DNA from: SURF-25 sp040754255
Lineage (GTDB): Bacteria; Omnitrophota; Gorgyraeia; Gygaellales; Profunditerraquicolaceae
NCBI GenBank assembly: GCA_040754255.1
Contig: JBFMDA010000005.1
Span: 1 to 52,869 of the forward strand
Direction: 5' to 3'
DNA: 52,869 nucleotides
Positions 43,184 to 50,751 of this stretch are shown piece by piece. Both the position numbers and the translations under genes were made by a program. Within the stretch, counting starts at the first letter, position 1, and each line of letters begins with the position of its first letter. The notes under the pieces are model-generated. The model had not been told where the DNA came from. It worked only from the letters and a program-made list of their open reading frames with translations, and did not search any database.

Positions 43184-44493
43184 CGAATAGATTTCTGCAA
43201 ACGGCGCACGTACGCAAGCTCTTCTTTTTTTGAATGCACCTTACCATCAAGCCTTGCCTTAATCAGGGCTTTAAATATCTTGGCGTAGAGAGGGCCGGGA
43301 ACAACTCCGAGCCTTGATAAGTCCCTGCCGGAAACGCTGTGGCGGATACCGTTATAGTGCCTGAAAAAATCTTCCATGTGGCTTTTAAAAGTTGCGCTAT
43401 TGGCTTTTGCCATAAGAAAAAGAATTACCTCATAGCTGTGAGGCTCCAGGTAACCAAAGACCCTGCTAGGGGCAAGGGCCTTTTTTCGCATGGCCCTTAA
43501 AATACGGTCTCCGGAATTCTTATAATCAAGCAGCCTCTTTTCCTCGCCTCGGCGCAAAGCCAGTTTCTTTGCCAGCTGGCGGGCAGAAGATGCAGGAAGG
43601 GGTTCAAATAAGGCGATGCAATATAATAACCAGCTGTCCAGGCGCCTGCGGCGGGGGAAATTCCGGCTGAACCACCGAAGGCAGGCCTTGATAGATTTAA
43701 AAAGCATGCGAGTGTCCGAAGAAAAGCGAATACGCGGATGGAGAAAGGAAAAACCGCACAATTCTTCCAGCCGCTGCATCTGCGCTGCGGGATCCCTCTC
43801 TTTGAGCATCGGTATTATTTCGTCGCGCACCCTCTGCAGGGTCAGTGCATGCAACATACCCTTGCGCGAGGCAGCGCGAAGACAATGCAGGGTCTTCGGG
43901 CTGATAGAAAATGCAAAGCGCTGCTCAAACCTGATCGCCCTTAAAATACGCGTAGGGTCATCTATAAAACTATTGTCATGCAGCACGCTGATATACTTTC
44001 TTTTAAGGTCACTGAACCCGCCGTATATATCGATAAGCATCCCGAAATCTCTGCGATTGATGCTCGCCGCCATTGCATTGATGCTGAAATCTCGCCGCGC
44101 CAAATCATCCAGAATACTTCCCGGCCTTACCTCAGGAAGGCTCGCCGGCTCCCGATACGTCTCTTTGCGCGAAGAGGCAATGTCGACCTTGAGGCCGCCT
44201 GCGCTCTCAATCGTTGCAGTGCCGAATCTTTTGTGGCGGACACATCGTGCGTGCAAACGCGCAGCAAGCGCTTCTGCGTATTGAATGCCATCTCCTTCAA
44301 CCGCAATGTCTAAATCAAAATTAGGCACTCCGAGTAAAAGGTCCCTGACACAGCCTCCGACCAAGTACGCACGCATATGTTTTTTTTCGGCGAGGCGGCC
44401 CGCCGCAGAAACGAACGACCTGATTTCCGGCTCAAGCGCATCAAGCAATAGCTTCATCCGTGATTGCTGATAGGAAAATGTTTTTTTGTGCAT
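43180..44493 (-). CDS. cca: tRNA CCA- or A-adding nucleotidyltransferase
   Basis: The 437-residue protein is a class II nucleotidyltransferase: VGGCVRDLLLG, metal aspartates in NFDLDIAVEGDG (D60, D62), RRDFSINAMA and EDPTRILRAIRFEQRF-type text (DDPTRILRAIRFE). These details are closest to A-adding enzymes that normally carry DHH and CBS domains, which are absent here. It could be a full CCA enzyme or the A-adding half of a two-enzyme system. The chosen ATG has GAGG six bases upstream; the frame is open further into xerD but lacks family features there. tRNA-Pro in this window lacks an encoded CCA, so such an enzyme is needed. Confidence 0.85.
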   Translation of the reverse strand: MHKKTFSYQQSRMKLLLDALEPEIRSFVSAAGRLAEKKHMRAYLVGGCVRDLLLGVPNFDLDIAVEGDGIQYAEALAARLHARCVRHKRFGTATIESAGGLKVDIASSRKETYREPASLPEVRPGSILDDLARRDFSINAMAASINRRDFGMLIDIYGGFSDLKRKYISVLHDNSFIDDPTRILRAIRFEQRFAFSISPKTLHCLRAASRKGMLHALTLQRVRDEIIPMLKERDPAAQMQRLEELCGFSFLHPRIRFSSDTRMLFKSIKACLRWFSRNFPRRRRLDSWLLYCIALFEPLPASSARQLAKKLALRRGEEKRLLDYKNSGDRILRAMRKKALAPSRVFGYLEPHSYEVILFLMAKANSATFKSHMEDFFRHYNGIRHSVSGRDLSRLGVVPGPLYAKIFKALIKARLDGKVHSKKEELAYVRRLQKSIR

Positions 44494-44506
44494 CTTCTGC
44501 CTCTTA

Positions 44507-45394
44507 TTATGGCCGGGGGTGAAACATCCTGTGTATCGCCTTAAGCCTATCTTTATTGATATGTGTATAGATCTGCGTCGTAGCGATATTCGCATGGCCA
44601 AGCATCTCCTGGACTGAGCGTAGGTCAGCCCCGCGCTCAAGAAGGTGCGTGGCAAAAGAATGACGCAGGATATGCGGCCGTATCGGCTTTTTTATCCTTG
44701 CAGACCGGGCATATTTTTTAATCAATTTCCACAACGATTGCCTGGATAGTTTTTTTCCGAAACGGCTGACAAATATGAATTCCGACGCCTTCTGTTTTAA
44801 AAGGCGCGTCCGGCTTGCCTGCAGGTAACGGGTAATACTTGCAATTGCTTTTTTGCCAAGAGGAATAATCCTCTCCTTATTTCCCTTGCCGATACAACGT
44901 AAAAAGCCTACCTCGACGTTGACATCATCTGTTTTTAAATGGACGGCTTCCGAAACCCTCATGCCCGTCGCATACAATACTTCCAAGATCGCCTTATCCC
45001 GTATCCCCTGGACATCGCGTATATCCGGTTGCGCCAAAAGCGATTCGATCTCGTTGACAGAAAGGGTTTCGGGGATCTTCTGCCACAGCTTAGGAGAATC
45101 GATCAAGCTGCTCGGATCGCTTTTCAGAATCCTTTCCCTCACCAGGAAGCGGTAAAACATCCTTATCGCGGCAAGGCGCCTGGAAATAGAATTAGCACTC
45201 AAGCCCCTGTCTTTCTGGGAGAGCATAAAATTAGTGATATCGTTCCTGGTAGTCTTGGACAACGAAAGCCCCAGGCAGTTTTTTAAAAAATCTGCGTAGC
45301 TATAAAGGTCTTTTTTATAAGAGAGTATGGAATTGCGCGCCAGGCCTCTCTCAACCGACAAATACGTAATGAATGTCTCAATGAGTTCTTGCAT
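44507..45394 (-). CDS. xerD: XerD-type tyrosine recombinase
   Basis: The 295-residue recombinase has a SAM-like N-terminal domain (1-90) and a catalytic domain with R146, K170, H241-xx-R244, H267 and the nucleophile Y276. Its size and text (RPHILRHSFATHLLERGADLRSVQEMLGHANIATTQIYTH) fit the housekeeping XerC/D group that resolves chromosome dimers at dif. It is embedded in a housekeeping operon, so a phage integrase is unlikely. Separation of XerC from XerD is tentative. Confidence 0.88.
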   Translation of the reverse strand: MQELIETFITYLSVERGLARNSILSYKKDLYSYADFLKNCLGLSLSKTTRNDITNFMLSQKDRGLSANSISRRLAAIRMFYRFLVRERILKSDPSSLIDSPKLWQKIPETLSVNEIESLLAQPDIRDVQGIRDKAILEVLYATGMRVSEAVHLKTDDVNVEVGFLRCIGKGNKERIIPLGKKAIASITRYLQASRTRLLKQKASEFIFVSRFGKKLSRQSLWKLIKKYARSARIKKPIRPHILRHSFATHLLERGADLRSVQEMLGHANIATTQIYTHINKDRLKAIHRMFHPRP

Positions 45395-45405
45395 AGCCAG
45401 AAACG

Positions 45406-46023
45406 TTATACTGCAATCGACTTTTTTTCGACGCCTATCGTGGAAGAAGGGCCATGGCCCGGATAGATGGTAACATCATCCGGCAAACTGAACAACTTTT
45501 CCCGTATGGACTTAAAAAGCAGGGATTCATCGGAACCGGAAAAGTCGGTCCTTCCTACGCCGTGAAAGAATAATGTGTCACCTGTGAACAATACTTTTTT
45601 ATCGGGTTTTTTTAAAAGAAGCGAAATGCCCCCCGGCGAATGGCCGGGCGTATGCAATACTTCAAGTACCATGCCTGCCTGCGTTATCAGGTCTTTATCC
45701 TCGACCGTTTTTATTTCTATTCCGTCGACGCTGACAGGGCTAGAAAAGAGATTGCTGAAATTGCGGCTTGCGTCTTTGAGCATGTTTGAGTCTTTGGTGT
45801 GAATATAGACGGGGACAGAGAATTTGTCGTCACAACCGATATGGTCGAAATGGCCGTGGGTATTGATAATACAACGGGGAGTAAGGCCGAACTCTCGCAA
45901 GGCCTTGCGTATCTTGCGCTCTTCATCCCCCGGGTCAATGAGTATCGCCTCGCTGCCTCGGCTTGATGCAAGGATATAGCAGTTTGCCTGTATTGGGCCA
46001 ACGGTCACCCGTTCTATTATCAT
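45406..46023 (-). CDS. Metallo-beta-lactamase-fold hydrolase (glyoxalase II-like)
   Basis: The 205-residue protein has the zinc motif THGHFDH, LHTPGHSPGGISL and FTGDTLFFHGVGRTDF, typical of the glyoxalase II-like MBL family that acts on thioesters or persulfides. The N-terminal PIQANCYILAS and SEAILIDPGDEE fit. Its exact substrate is not clear. It is coupled to the upstream lipoprotein gene by ATGA. Confidence 0.88.
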   Translation of the reverse strand: MIIERVTVGPIQANCYILASSRGSEAILIDPGDEERKIRKALREFGLTPRCIINTHGHFDHIGCDDKFSVPVYIHTKDSNMLKDASRNFSNLFSSPVSVDGIEIKTVEDKDLITQAGMVLEVLHTPGHSPGGISLLLKKPDKKVLFTGDTLFFHGVGRTDFSGSDESLLFKSIREKLFSLPDDVTIYPGHGPSSTIGVEKKSIAV

Positions 46024-46517
46024 TGTAAGTCGTCTTTTATGCGGGCATAAGAAAAGTGCACGAGTATATTTCTTTTTATCTGCTCGGCGGTTGCCCTATT
46101 TTGATCCTTTTTGTAACCGTAGAGATCCCTTTCTACATCATTCAGCAGAGAATTCAGCTGGCTGACGTATGCCTTCAATGCCTCCTGCCTGCTGGTACGC
46201 AAGAGGTCATTCATAGCATGCAAGCTCTTTAGGGCTTCTTTGGCGCAATCGACCTGCCTTTTATGGGGCGTTGCCGAAGACAGCGTCACAATAAGTTCAT
46301 CCTGCCACGATTTCCAGAATAAAAAGTACTGCCGGTACAGCTCTTCTTTGCTCAAACCTGATCCTAAGTACTCCTCGGGAACCAGGACCATTTCCTCTTT
46401 GGCCTTTGAGTCTTTTTTCGGCCTGCGGCTGAATTTACGCACGAAGGATTCGCATCCAATAACCTGTAACATTACCGCAACTGCCACAATCAAGAAAAAT
46501 ATTTTATCCATCTTCAT
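46020..46517 (-). CDS. Putative lipoprotein, function unknown
   Basis: The 165-residue product has a signal peptide with the lipobox VIGC (Cys near residue 22), a basic stretch (RKFSRRPKKDSK) and a helical remainder with many K, E and L residues. I do not recognise a family. It starts in the ligA stop as ATGA, and is coupled to the MBL gene. Processing would need LspA, which is encoded near 17 kb. Confidence 0.75.
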   Translation of the reverse strand: MKMDKIFFLIVAVAVMLQVIGCESFVRKFSRRPKKDSKAKEEMVLVPEEYLGSGLSKEELYRQYFLFWKSWQDELIVTLSSATPHKRQVDCAKEALKSLHAMNDLLRTSRQEALKAYVSQLNSLLNDVERDLYGYKKDQNRATAEQIKRNILVHFSYARIKDDLQ

Positions 46518-48508
46518 CGTATCATCTCCTGGAATTCTTTCTCGTTAATAATCACAATGCCGATTTTTTTTGCCTTTTCATATTTTGAGCCGGGATTGGC
46601 ACCCGCCACTAAGAAATCCGTCCCTGTGCCGACGCTCGATGAGGCAATGCCACCGTGCTCCCTGACTAAATTCTCTGCTTCCTGGCGCGTAAACCCTGCG
46701 AGCTCCCCGGTAAATACCACCTTTTTACCGGAAAAGGCAGATTTCCTGATAACTACGGCTTTCTCCCGAGGGTCAAGTCCTGCGCTTTTAAATTTTTTGA
46801 TCAAGTTCCTTGTGGAGCCCTGGCTGAAGAAATCAACAACCGACTCCGCCATCACCGGCCCTACTTCATGTATGGCATCAAAGTCCTCTTTCTTTGCCTT
46901 CACGAACGCTTCGATATTCCTGAATTTCTGCGCAAGCAAAAAAGCGGCTTTTTCTCCCACATGGCGGATACCCAACGCATAAATAAAACGCCAAAGCGGC
47001 CTCTGCGTACTCTTGGCAATAGACGTCAGAAGGTTTCCGCTCTTCTTTTCCTTGAATAAATCAAGCTGCATAAAATCTTTTTCCTTAAGAAAATAAATAT
47101 CCGCAAAATCTTTTACCATTCCCCTTGCTACCAGCTGCTTTACCACTGCCTCCCCTAATCCCTCGATATCCATGGCTGCCCTTGACGAAAAATGCAAAAG
47201 CCCTTGCTCAAGCTGGGCAGGACAGGAAGGATTAATACAACGGTAGGCAACATCGTCTTCTTTCTCTCTGATAATCTTGCCGTTACAGGCAGGGCACGCC
47301 GGCGGGATCTTACACACATTCGCCCCCTGGCTTTTCACTACCTTTACGATCTTAGGTATCACCTCCCCCGCCCTTTCCAACAAAACGCGGTCTCCCTTTT
47401 TTATGCCAAGCCGCCTGATCTCGTCAAAATTATGCAAGGTGGCATGCTGAATCACCACCCCGCCGCATTCAACCGGCCTTAATACGGCAATGGGAGTAAT
47501 GACCCCGGTTCTGCCGACGCTAACTACTATATCCAATACTTCGGTGGTCGCCTGCTTCGCGGGGAATTTATATGCAATTGCCCAGCGCGGGCTCTTCAGG
47601 GTAACGCCGAGCTTGTTTTGCTGGAGAAAACTATTTACCTTTACCACTATCCCGTCAATTTCATACTCAAGCGTATCCCTCTTTCCCTGCCATAGTGTGC
47701 AATACGCAAGCACCTCTTCTAAACTGCGGCAGAGTTTTGACTGGGGACTTGTGCGGATCCCCCAGCCTTTAAGCTTCTTAAGGTACTCCCACTGCCCGGC
47801 AATCTCTTTTCCCTTGTAACCTCCTAGAGAATGCGCAAAAAAATTAAGCCTGCGTGTTGCGACCACTGCCGTATCTAAAAGTTTTAAAGAGCCGGCAGCG
47901 GCATTACGGGGGTTGGCAAACAACACTTCATTCGATTGCGCTTTCTGCTTGTTGAGTGCCTGGAATTCTTTCCTTTCCATATATACCTCGCCGCGCACTT
48001 CAATAAAATCAGGCACTTCTCCTTTCATCAATACCAGCGGAATGGCGCGAATAGTCCTAATGTTTGCGGTTACATCCTCGCCGGTTGCGCCATCGCCGCG
48101 GGTTGCCCCGCGCAATAATGCCCCTTGTCCGTATGAAAGATTGACGCTTACTCCATCGATCTTGAGCTCAACGACATACTCTATTGTTTCCTGACGAGAT
48201 AATCCTTTACGCAGGCGCTCCTGCCACTCTTCTATTTCCTGAAATGAATAGGTATTATCGAGAGAAAACATCTTCTGCGCATGGGTTGCCACTTTAAAAC
48301 CATCAAGGACCCCGCCGCCTACGCGCGCCGAAGGGGAATTAGTATCGCGATACCGAGGAAACTCTTGCTCCAGTGTCATTAACTCCTGCATAAGCCTGTC
48401 GTATTCCGCATCGGAAATCTCAGGCTGTGAAAGTACGTAATAAAGATAATCGTGATGGCGTATCTTTTCCTTAAGTGCATCAATCTTGTGTTTTGCGTCT
48501 TTAGACAT
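46514..48508 (-). CDS. ligA: NAD-dependent DNA ligase
   Basis: LigA seals nicks in replication and repair. The 664-residue product has the NAD-binding Ia region, the adenylated lysine K116 in VELKIDGVS, an OB fold, the C4 zinc finger (CPACNGKI ... CINPSCPAQ), HhH repeats and a C-terminal BRCT domain (KKVVFTGELAGFTRQEAE). I chose the ATG at 48508, four bases after the upstream stop; the longer open frame runs 59 codons back through another gene. Confidence 0.97.
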   Translation of the reverse strand: MSKDAKHKIDALKEKIRHHDYLYYVLSQPEISDAEYDRLMQELMTLEQEFPRYRDTNSPSARVGGGVLDGFKVATHAQKMFSLDNTYSFQEIEEWQERLRKGLSRQETIEYVVELKIDGVSVNLSYGQGALLRGATRGDGATGEDVTANIRTIRAIPLVLMKGEVPDFIEVRGEVYMERKEFQALNKQKAQSNEVLFANPRNAAAGSLKLLDTAVVATRRLNFFAHSLGGYKGKEIAGQWEYLKKLKGWGIRTSPQSKLCRSLEEVLAYCTLWQGKRDTLEYEIDGIVVKVNSFLQQNKLGVTLKSPRWAIAYKFPAKQATTEVLDIVVSVGRTGVITPIAVLRPVECGGVVIQHATLHNFDEIRRLGIKKGDRVLLERAGEVIPKIVKVVKSQGANVCKIPPACPACNGKIIREKEDDVAYRCINPSCPAQLEQGLLHFSSRAAMDIEGLGEAVVKQLVARGMVKDFADIYFLKEKDFMQLDLFKEKKSGNLLTSIAKSTQRPLWRFIYALGIRHVGEKAAFLLAQKFRNIEAFVKAKKEDFDAIHEVGPVMAESVVDFFSQGSTRNLIKKFKSAGLDPREKAVVIRKSAFSGKKVVFTGELAGFTRQEAENLVREHGGIASSSVGTGTDFLVAGANPGSKYEKAKKIGIVIINEKEFQEMIR

Positions 48509-48512
48509 TGTG

Positions 48513-49241
48513 CTATTGCCCCGTAAGAAGCCTGTCTGCGAGAAATCGCGGCAATCCTGCCTTGATGATTTTTTCCCGGGCAGAGCGGACATCATACGCA
48601 GCCCGCCTGATCTCCAATTCGCGTGTGTCGGTATCAAAGATACAGTAACAAGCGCCGGGGTTCCCATCGCGGGGCTGCCCGACACTTCCTACGTTGATAA
48701 GGTAACGGTTCCCTTTTTTGATTTCAATAGGGTACTCAGAAAGATAACTCATCCGGCCGGCAGTATCTTTTGCAAAGACGCCGGCTACATGCGAATGCCC
48801 CACAAAACACACAGCGGTCTGCATCCGGGTAAATGTTTGCTCTGCGCTGAAGCCGTCAATTATATAATTGAAATCGTGCGGGCTATCTAAGGAACCGTGG
48901 ACGAGAGTAAATGCTGCTTCTGTATGCACTAACGGTAAAGACCGCAAGAAAACCTCCGCAACGGCATCAAGTTCTTTGCGCGTCCACTCTATCGCCTTTG
49001 CGGCTTGTGGATTAAAATATGCAATTGAGAATAAATCTATACTTGCCCAGTCATGGTTGCCGGCAACAGTTACGGGAATAAGCGATTGTATCTTCTCTAT
49101 ACACTTACAAGGATCTGCCCCGTAGCCCACGAGGTCGCCTGCACACAAGTACCTGTCGATCGATTCGCCCCGGTAGGCAGCAATGACTGCTTCAAGCGCT
49201 TCCAGGTTGCCATGCACATCAGAAAATATGCCGTATTTCAT
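48513..49241 (-). CDS. Calcineurin-like metallophosphoesterase (YfcE/MJ0936-like)
   Basis: The 242-residue protein has the metallophosphoesterase motifs in order: FSDVHGN, GDLVGYG, GNHD, a VHGS motif and GHSH. These bind two metals. Relatives hydrolyse phosphodiesters or serve as nucleotide phosphatases, but the natural substrate is unknown. It overlaps acyP by one base. Confidence 0.9.
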   Translation of the reverse strand: MKYGIFSDVHGNLEALEAVIAAYRGESIDRYLCAGDLVGYGADPCKCIEKIQSLIPVTVAGNHDWASIDLFSIAYFNPQAAKAIEWTRKELDAVAEVFLRSLPLVHTEAAFTLVHGSLDSPHDFNYIIDGFSAEQTFTRMQTAVCFVGHSHVAGVFAKDTAGRMSYLSEYPIEIKKGNRYLINVGSVGQPRDGNPGACYCIFDTDTRELEIRRAAYDVRSAREKIIKAGLPRFLADRLLTGQ

Positions 49242-49513
49242 CAGAATGCGATAGCAAACTCTTTAAACTCCCCTGTCGCAGGACCCCATTGCACGTCTGC
49301 ATCCTGTATGTATTTTGAAAAATGTGCAATCACTGATTCCAGGAATTTCTTTACGGTATCTTCTTCGGATTCGGCAACTACTTCTACCCTGGTGTCTCTC
49401 AAATTCTTTACCCAGCCGAGAACCCCTAATTCCTCGGCGATCTCCCGGACAGTGAACCTAAACCCTACACCCTGCACACTGCCGCTATAATAGACGTGAG
49501 CCCTTTGTTTCAT
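49241..49513 (-). CDS. acyP: Acylphosphatase
   Basis: This 90-residue protein hydrolyses acyl phosphates. It has the SGSVQGVGFRFTV loop with the catalytic Arg and GWVKNLRD with the catalytic Asn. The 3' half (EVVAESEEDTVKKFL) fits the family. It is the first gene of an 11-gene operon that runs to ribF. Upstream is the repeat island; TATACT occurs in the gap but no good -35 accompanies it. Confidence 0.93.
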   Translation of the reverse strand: MKQRAHVYYSGSVQGVGFRFTVREIAEELGVLGWVKNLRDTRVEVVAESEEDTVKKFLESVIAHFSKYIQDADVQWGPATGEFKEFAIAF

Positions 49514-49568
49514 GAGCAGAAATTCGTATTGTGTACAGTATAATACCGGTTATTGGGTGTTAGGTTAG

Positions 49569-49871
49569 GTCATTGGTCTGGTGAATAGGTAAGGTAGATG
49601 GTGTAGAAACACACACACCAATAACCCTACACCAACAACCAGACCATTAACTTTACCCTTACACCATACACGCTATCCTGCTACCTTAGCCTCAACCTTA
49701 ACCTCAATGAGCACGCAACGTATGGAACTATAGTATTCTTGCCAGCGACATACGGTGCGGTGCGAATTGATTTGAGCACCTATAGTTTTTTTCTAGCGAA
49801 ATCCTTGCGTATTATGCAAGGGCATTCGCGAACGTAGTGAGCGGAGATCTAACTTTACTTAGCCTTGGCCT
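49569..49871. repeat. 303-bp direct repeat, copy 1 (copy B of the dispersed element)
   Basis: This segment is matched at an offset of 778 bases with about five mismatches. It begins with GTCATTGGTCTGGTGAATAG and AAGGTAGATGGTG, continues through a partly complementary CTACACCAACAACCAGACC arm and ACCTTAACCTCAATGAGC, and ends with a structured part. In that part GGTGC (49759-49763) pairs with GCACC (49776-49780), AACTATAG pairs with CTATAGTT, and a run of seven T follows on the plus strand. CCTTGC/GCAAGG and TTCGCGAA follow. It is non-coding. Confidence 0.93.
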
Positions 49872-49952
49872 TTCGTTACTGCTACGAAGGCAAAGTGCGA
49901 TTTTCCTGCTAAACCCCGCTCCCCGCAGCTAAACACTTTGTTACTACTCCGA

Positions 49953-49975
49953 GCACTTTTCCTTCGGAAAAGTGC
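49953..49975. other. 10-bp hairpin with 3-base loop
   Basis: GCACTTTTCC pairs perfectly with GGAAAAGTGC across the loop TTC. It is flanked by no long T-run on either strand, so intrinsic termination is doubtful. It overlaps the second copy of the AAAGTGCGATTTTCCT direct repeat. Confidence 0.6.
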
Positions 49976-50000
49976 GATTTTCCTATCAGTAAACTAGGGA

Positions 50001-50020
50001 AAATCGGGGCGACAGGACTT
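50001..50020 (-). repeat. 20-base copy of the tRNA-Pro 3' end
   Basis: AAATCGGGGCGACAGGACTT is repeated exactly at 50107-50126, where it covers the acceptor 3' strand and part of the T-arm of tRNA-Pro plus four flanking bases. The two copies are 106 bases apart. Such partial tRNA copies are typical of integrase attachment sites, but no integrase or element lies between them now. Confidence 0.8.
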
Positions 50021-50110
50021 CCCGTTTCAACCATTTTAAATTATGCGAAACGGGATCCCGCCTTAGTCTTTGAATTGCTTAGCGGGAACTGTCGACCTCA
50101 CATTATAAAT

Positions 50111-50184
50111 CGGGGCGACAGGACTTGAACCTGTGACCTCAGCGTCCCGAACGCTGCGCTCTAGCCAAACTGAGCCACGCCCCG
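50111..50184 (-). tRNA. tRNA-Pro (anticodon CGG)
   Basis: On the minus strand the 74-base sequence folds as a standard cloverleaf: acceptor CGGGGCG/CGCCCCG, D-arm GCTC/GAGC, anticodon stem CAGCG/CGCTG with loop TTCGGGA, a 5-base variable region AGGTC, and T-arm ACAGG/CCTGT with TTCAAGT. The anticodon CGG reads Pro CCG codons. The 3' CCA is not encoded. It is the only RNA gene I can identify in the window. Confidence 0.95.
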
Positions 50185-50346
50185 TGATTTTCTATAGTCT
50201 TTCCTATCCTCGGAAAATCACTCCGAGGTTTGTGCAACAAACCGAGGAGTTGTATTCGTAATCCGTAGCGCGTACGGCGTATTGCGTACGGAGTACGGCG
50301 CATAACGTTGTACGCATAACGCGCTTAGTTCCTGGGTAAGGGTCAA
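50185..50346. repeat. Mutually exclusive hairpins and GCGTACGG word block upstream of tRNA-Pro
   Basis: CCTCGG (50208-50213) can pair with either of two CCGAGG copies (50223-50228, 50242-50247), while GGTTTGT/ACAAACC (50227-50233 with 50237-50243) forms a competing 7-bp hairpin. Beyond it, about 50258-50325, lie words such as GCGTACGGCGTATTGCGTAC and ACGCATAACGCGCTTAGTT, which match the block at 20.6 kb. This part therefore belongs to the dispersed element. No convincing tRNA promoter is visible. Confidence 0.55.
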
Positions 50347-50649
50347 GTCATTGGTCTGGTGAATAGGTAAGGTAGATGGTGTAGAAACACACACACCAAT
50401 AACCCTACACCAACAACCAGACCATTAACTTTACCCTTACACCATACACGCTATCCTGCTACCTTAGCCTCAACCTTAACCTCAATGAGCACGCAACGTA
50501 TGGAACTATAGTATTCTTGCCAGTGACATAAGTTGCGGTGCGAATTGATTTGAGCACCTATAGTTTTTTTCTAGCGAAATCCTTGCGTATTATGCAAGGG
50601 CATTCGCGAACGTAGTGAGCGGGGATCTAACCTTACTTAGCCTTGGCCT
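50347..50649. repeat. 303-bp direct repeat, copy 2 (copy C of the dispersed element)
   Basis: This copy is about 98% identical to the one at 49569-49871. Differences cluster at two places (GCCAGTGACATAAGTTGCGG here, and GGGGATCTAACC). The GGTGC/GCACC stem and the seven-T run are kept. Unlike copy 1 it is preceded by the GCGTACGG block, as is the 20.6 kb element. The copies bracket tRNA-Pro in the same orientation. Confidence 0.93.
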
Positions 50650-50751
50650 AAGCCTTGACCTTAATTTTACTTAGCCTGTATTGTAATTTCTGCTTCAGCG
50701 AATAGTATATCAGAAATCACTAAAGTGCGCAATATTTAGAAGTTAACATAA

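Larger units (their letters stand above)
49872..50110. other. Unassigned structured spacer between repeat copy 1 and tRNA-Pro
   Basis: This 239-base stretch has no plausible open frame. It contains a 16-base direct repeat AAAGTGCGATTTTCCT (49892-49907 and 49969-49984), a 10-bp hairpin, a 20-base copy of the tRNA 3' end, and two stems directly after the tRNA on its own strand: TCCCGTTTC/GAAACGGGA (50020-50028 with 50047-50055) and TCCCGC/GCGGGA (50056-50061 with 50082-50087). These could be tRNA-processing or termination structures, or an unrecognised small RNA. Confidence 0.55.

Noticed and set aside
43616..44284. A 222-codon plus-strand frame
   Set aside because: It is antisense to the nucleotidyltransferase gene and has no recognisable protein features.
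44507..45394. Phage or island integrase
   Set aside because: The recombinase has the size and text of housekeeping Xer proteins, sits inside a housekeeping operon and has no phage genes around it.
50001..50020. Second tRNA gene
   Set aside because: Only the 3' end of tRNA-Pro is copied; no other cloverleaf part is present.
49514..50751. Insertion sequence or transposon in the tRNA island
   Set aside because: No transposase-like frame, no clear terminal inverted repeats and no target duplication could be defined.
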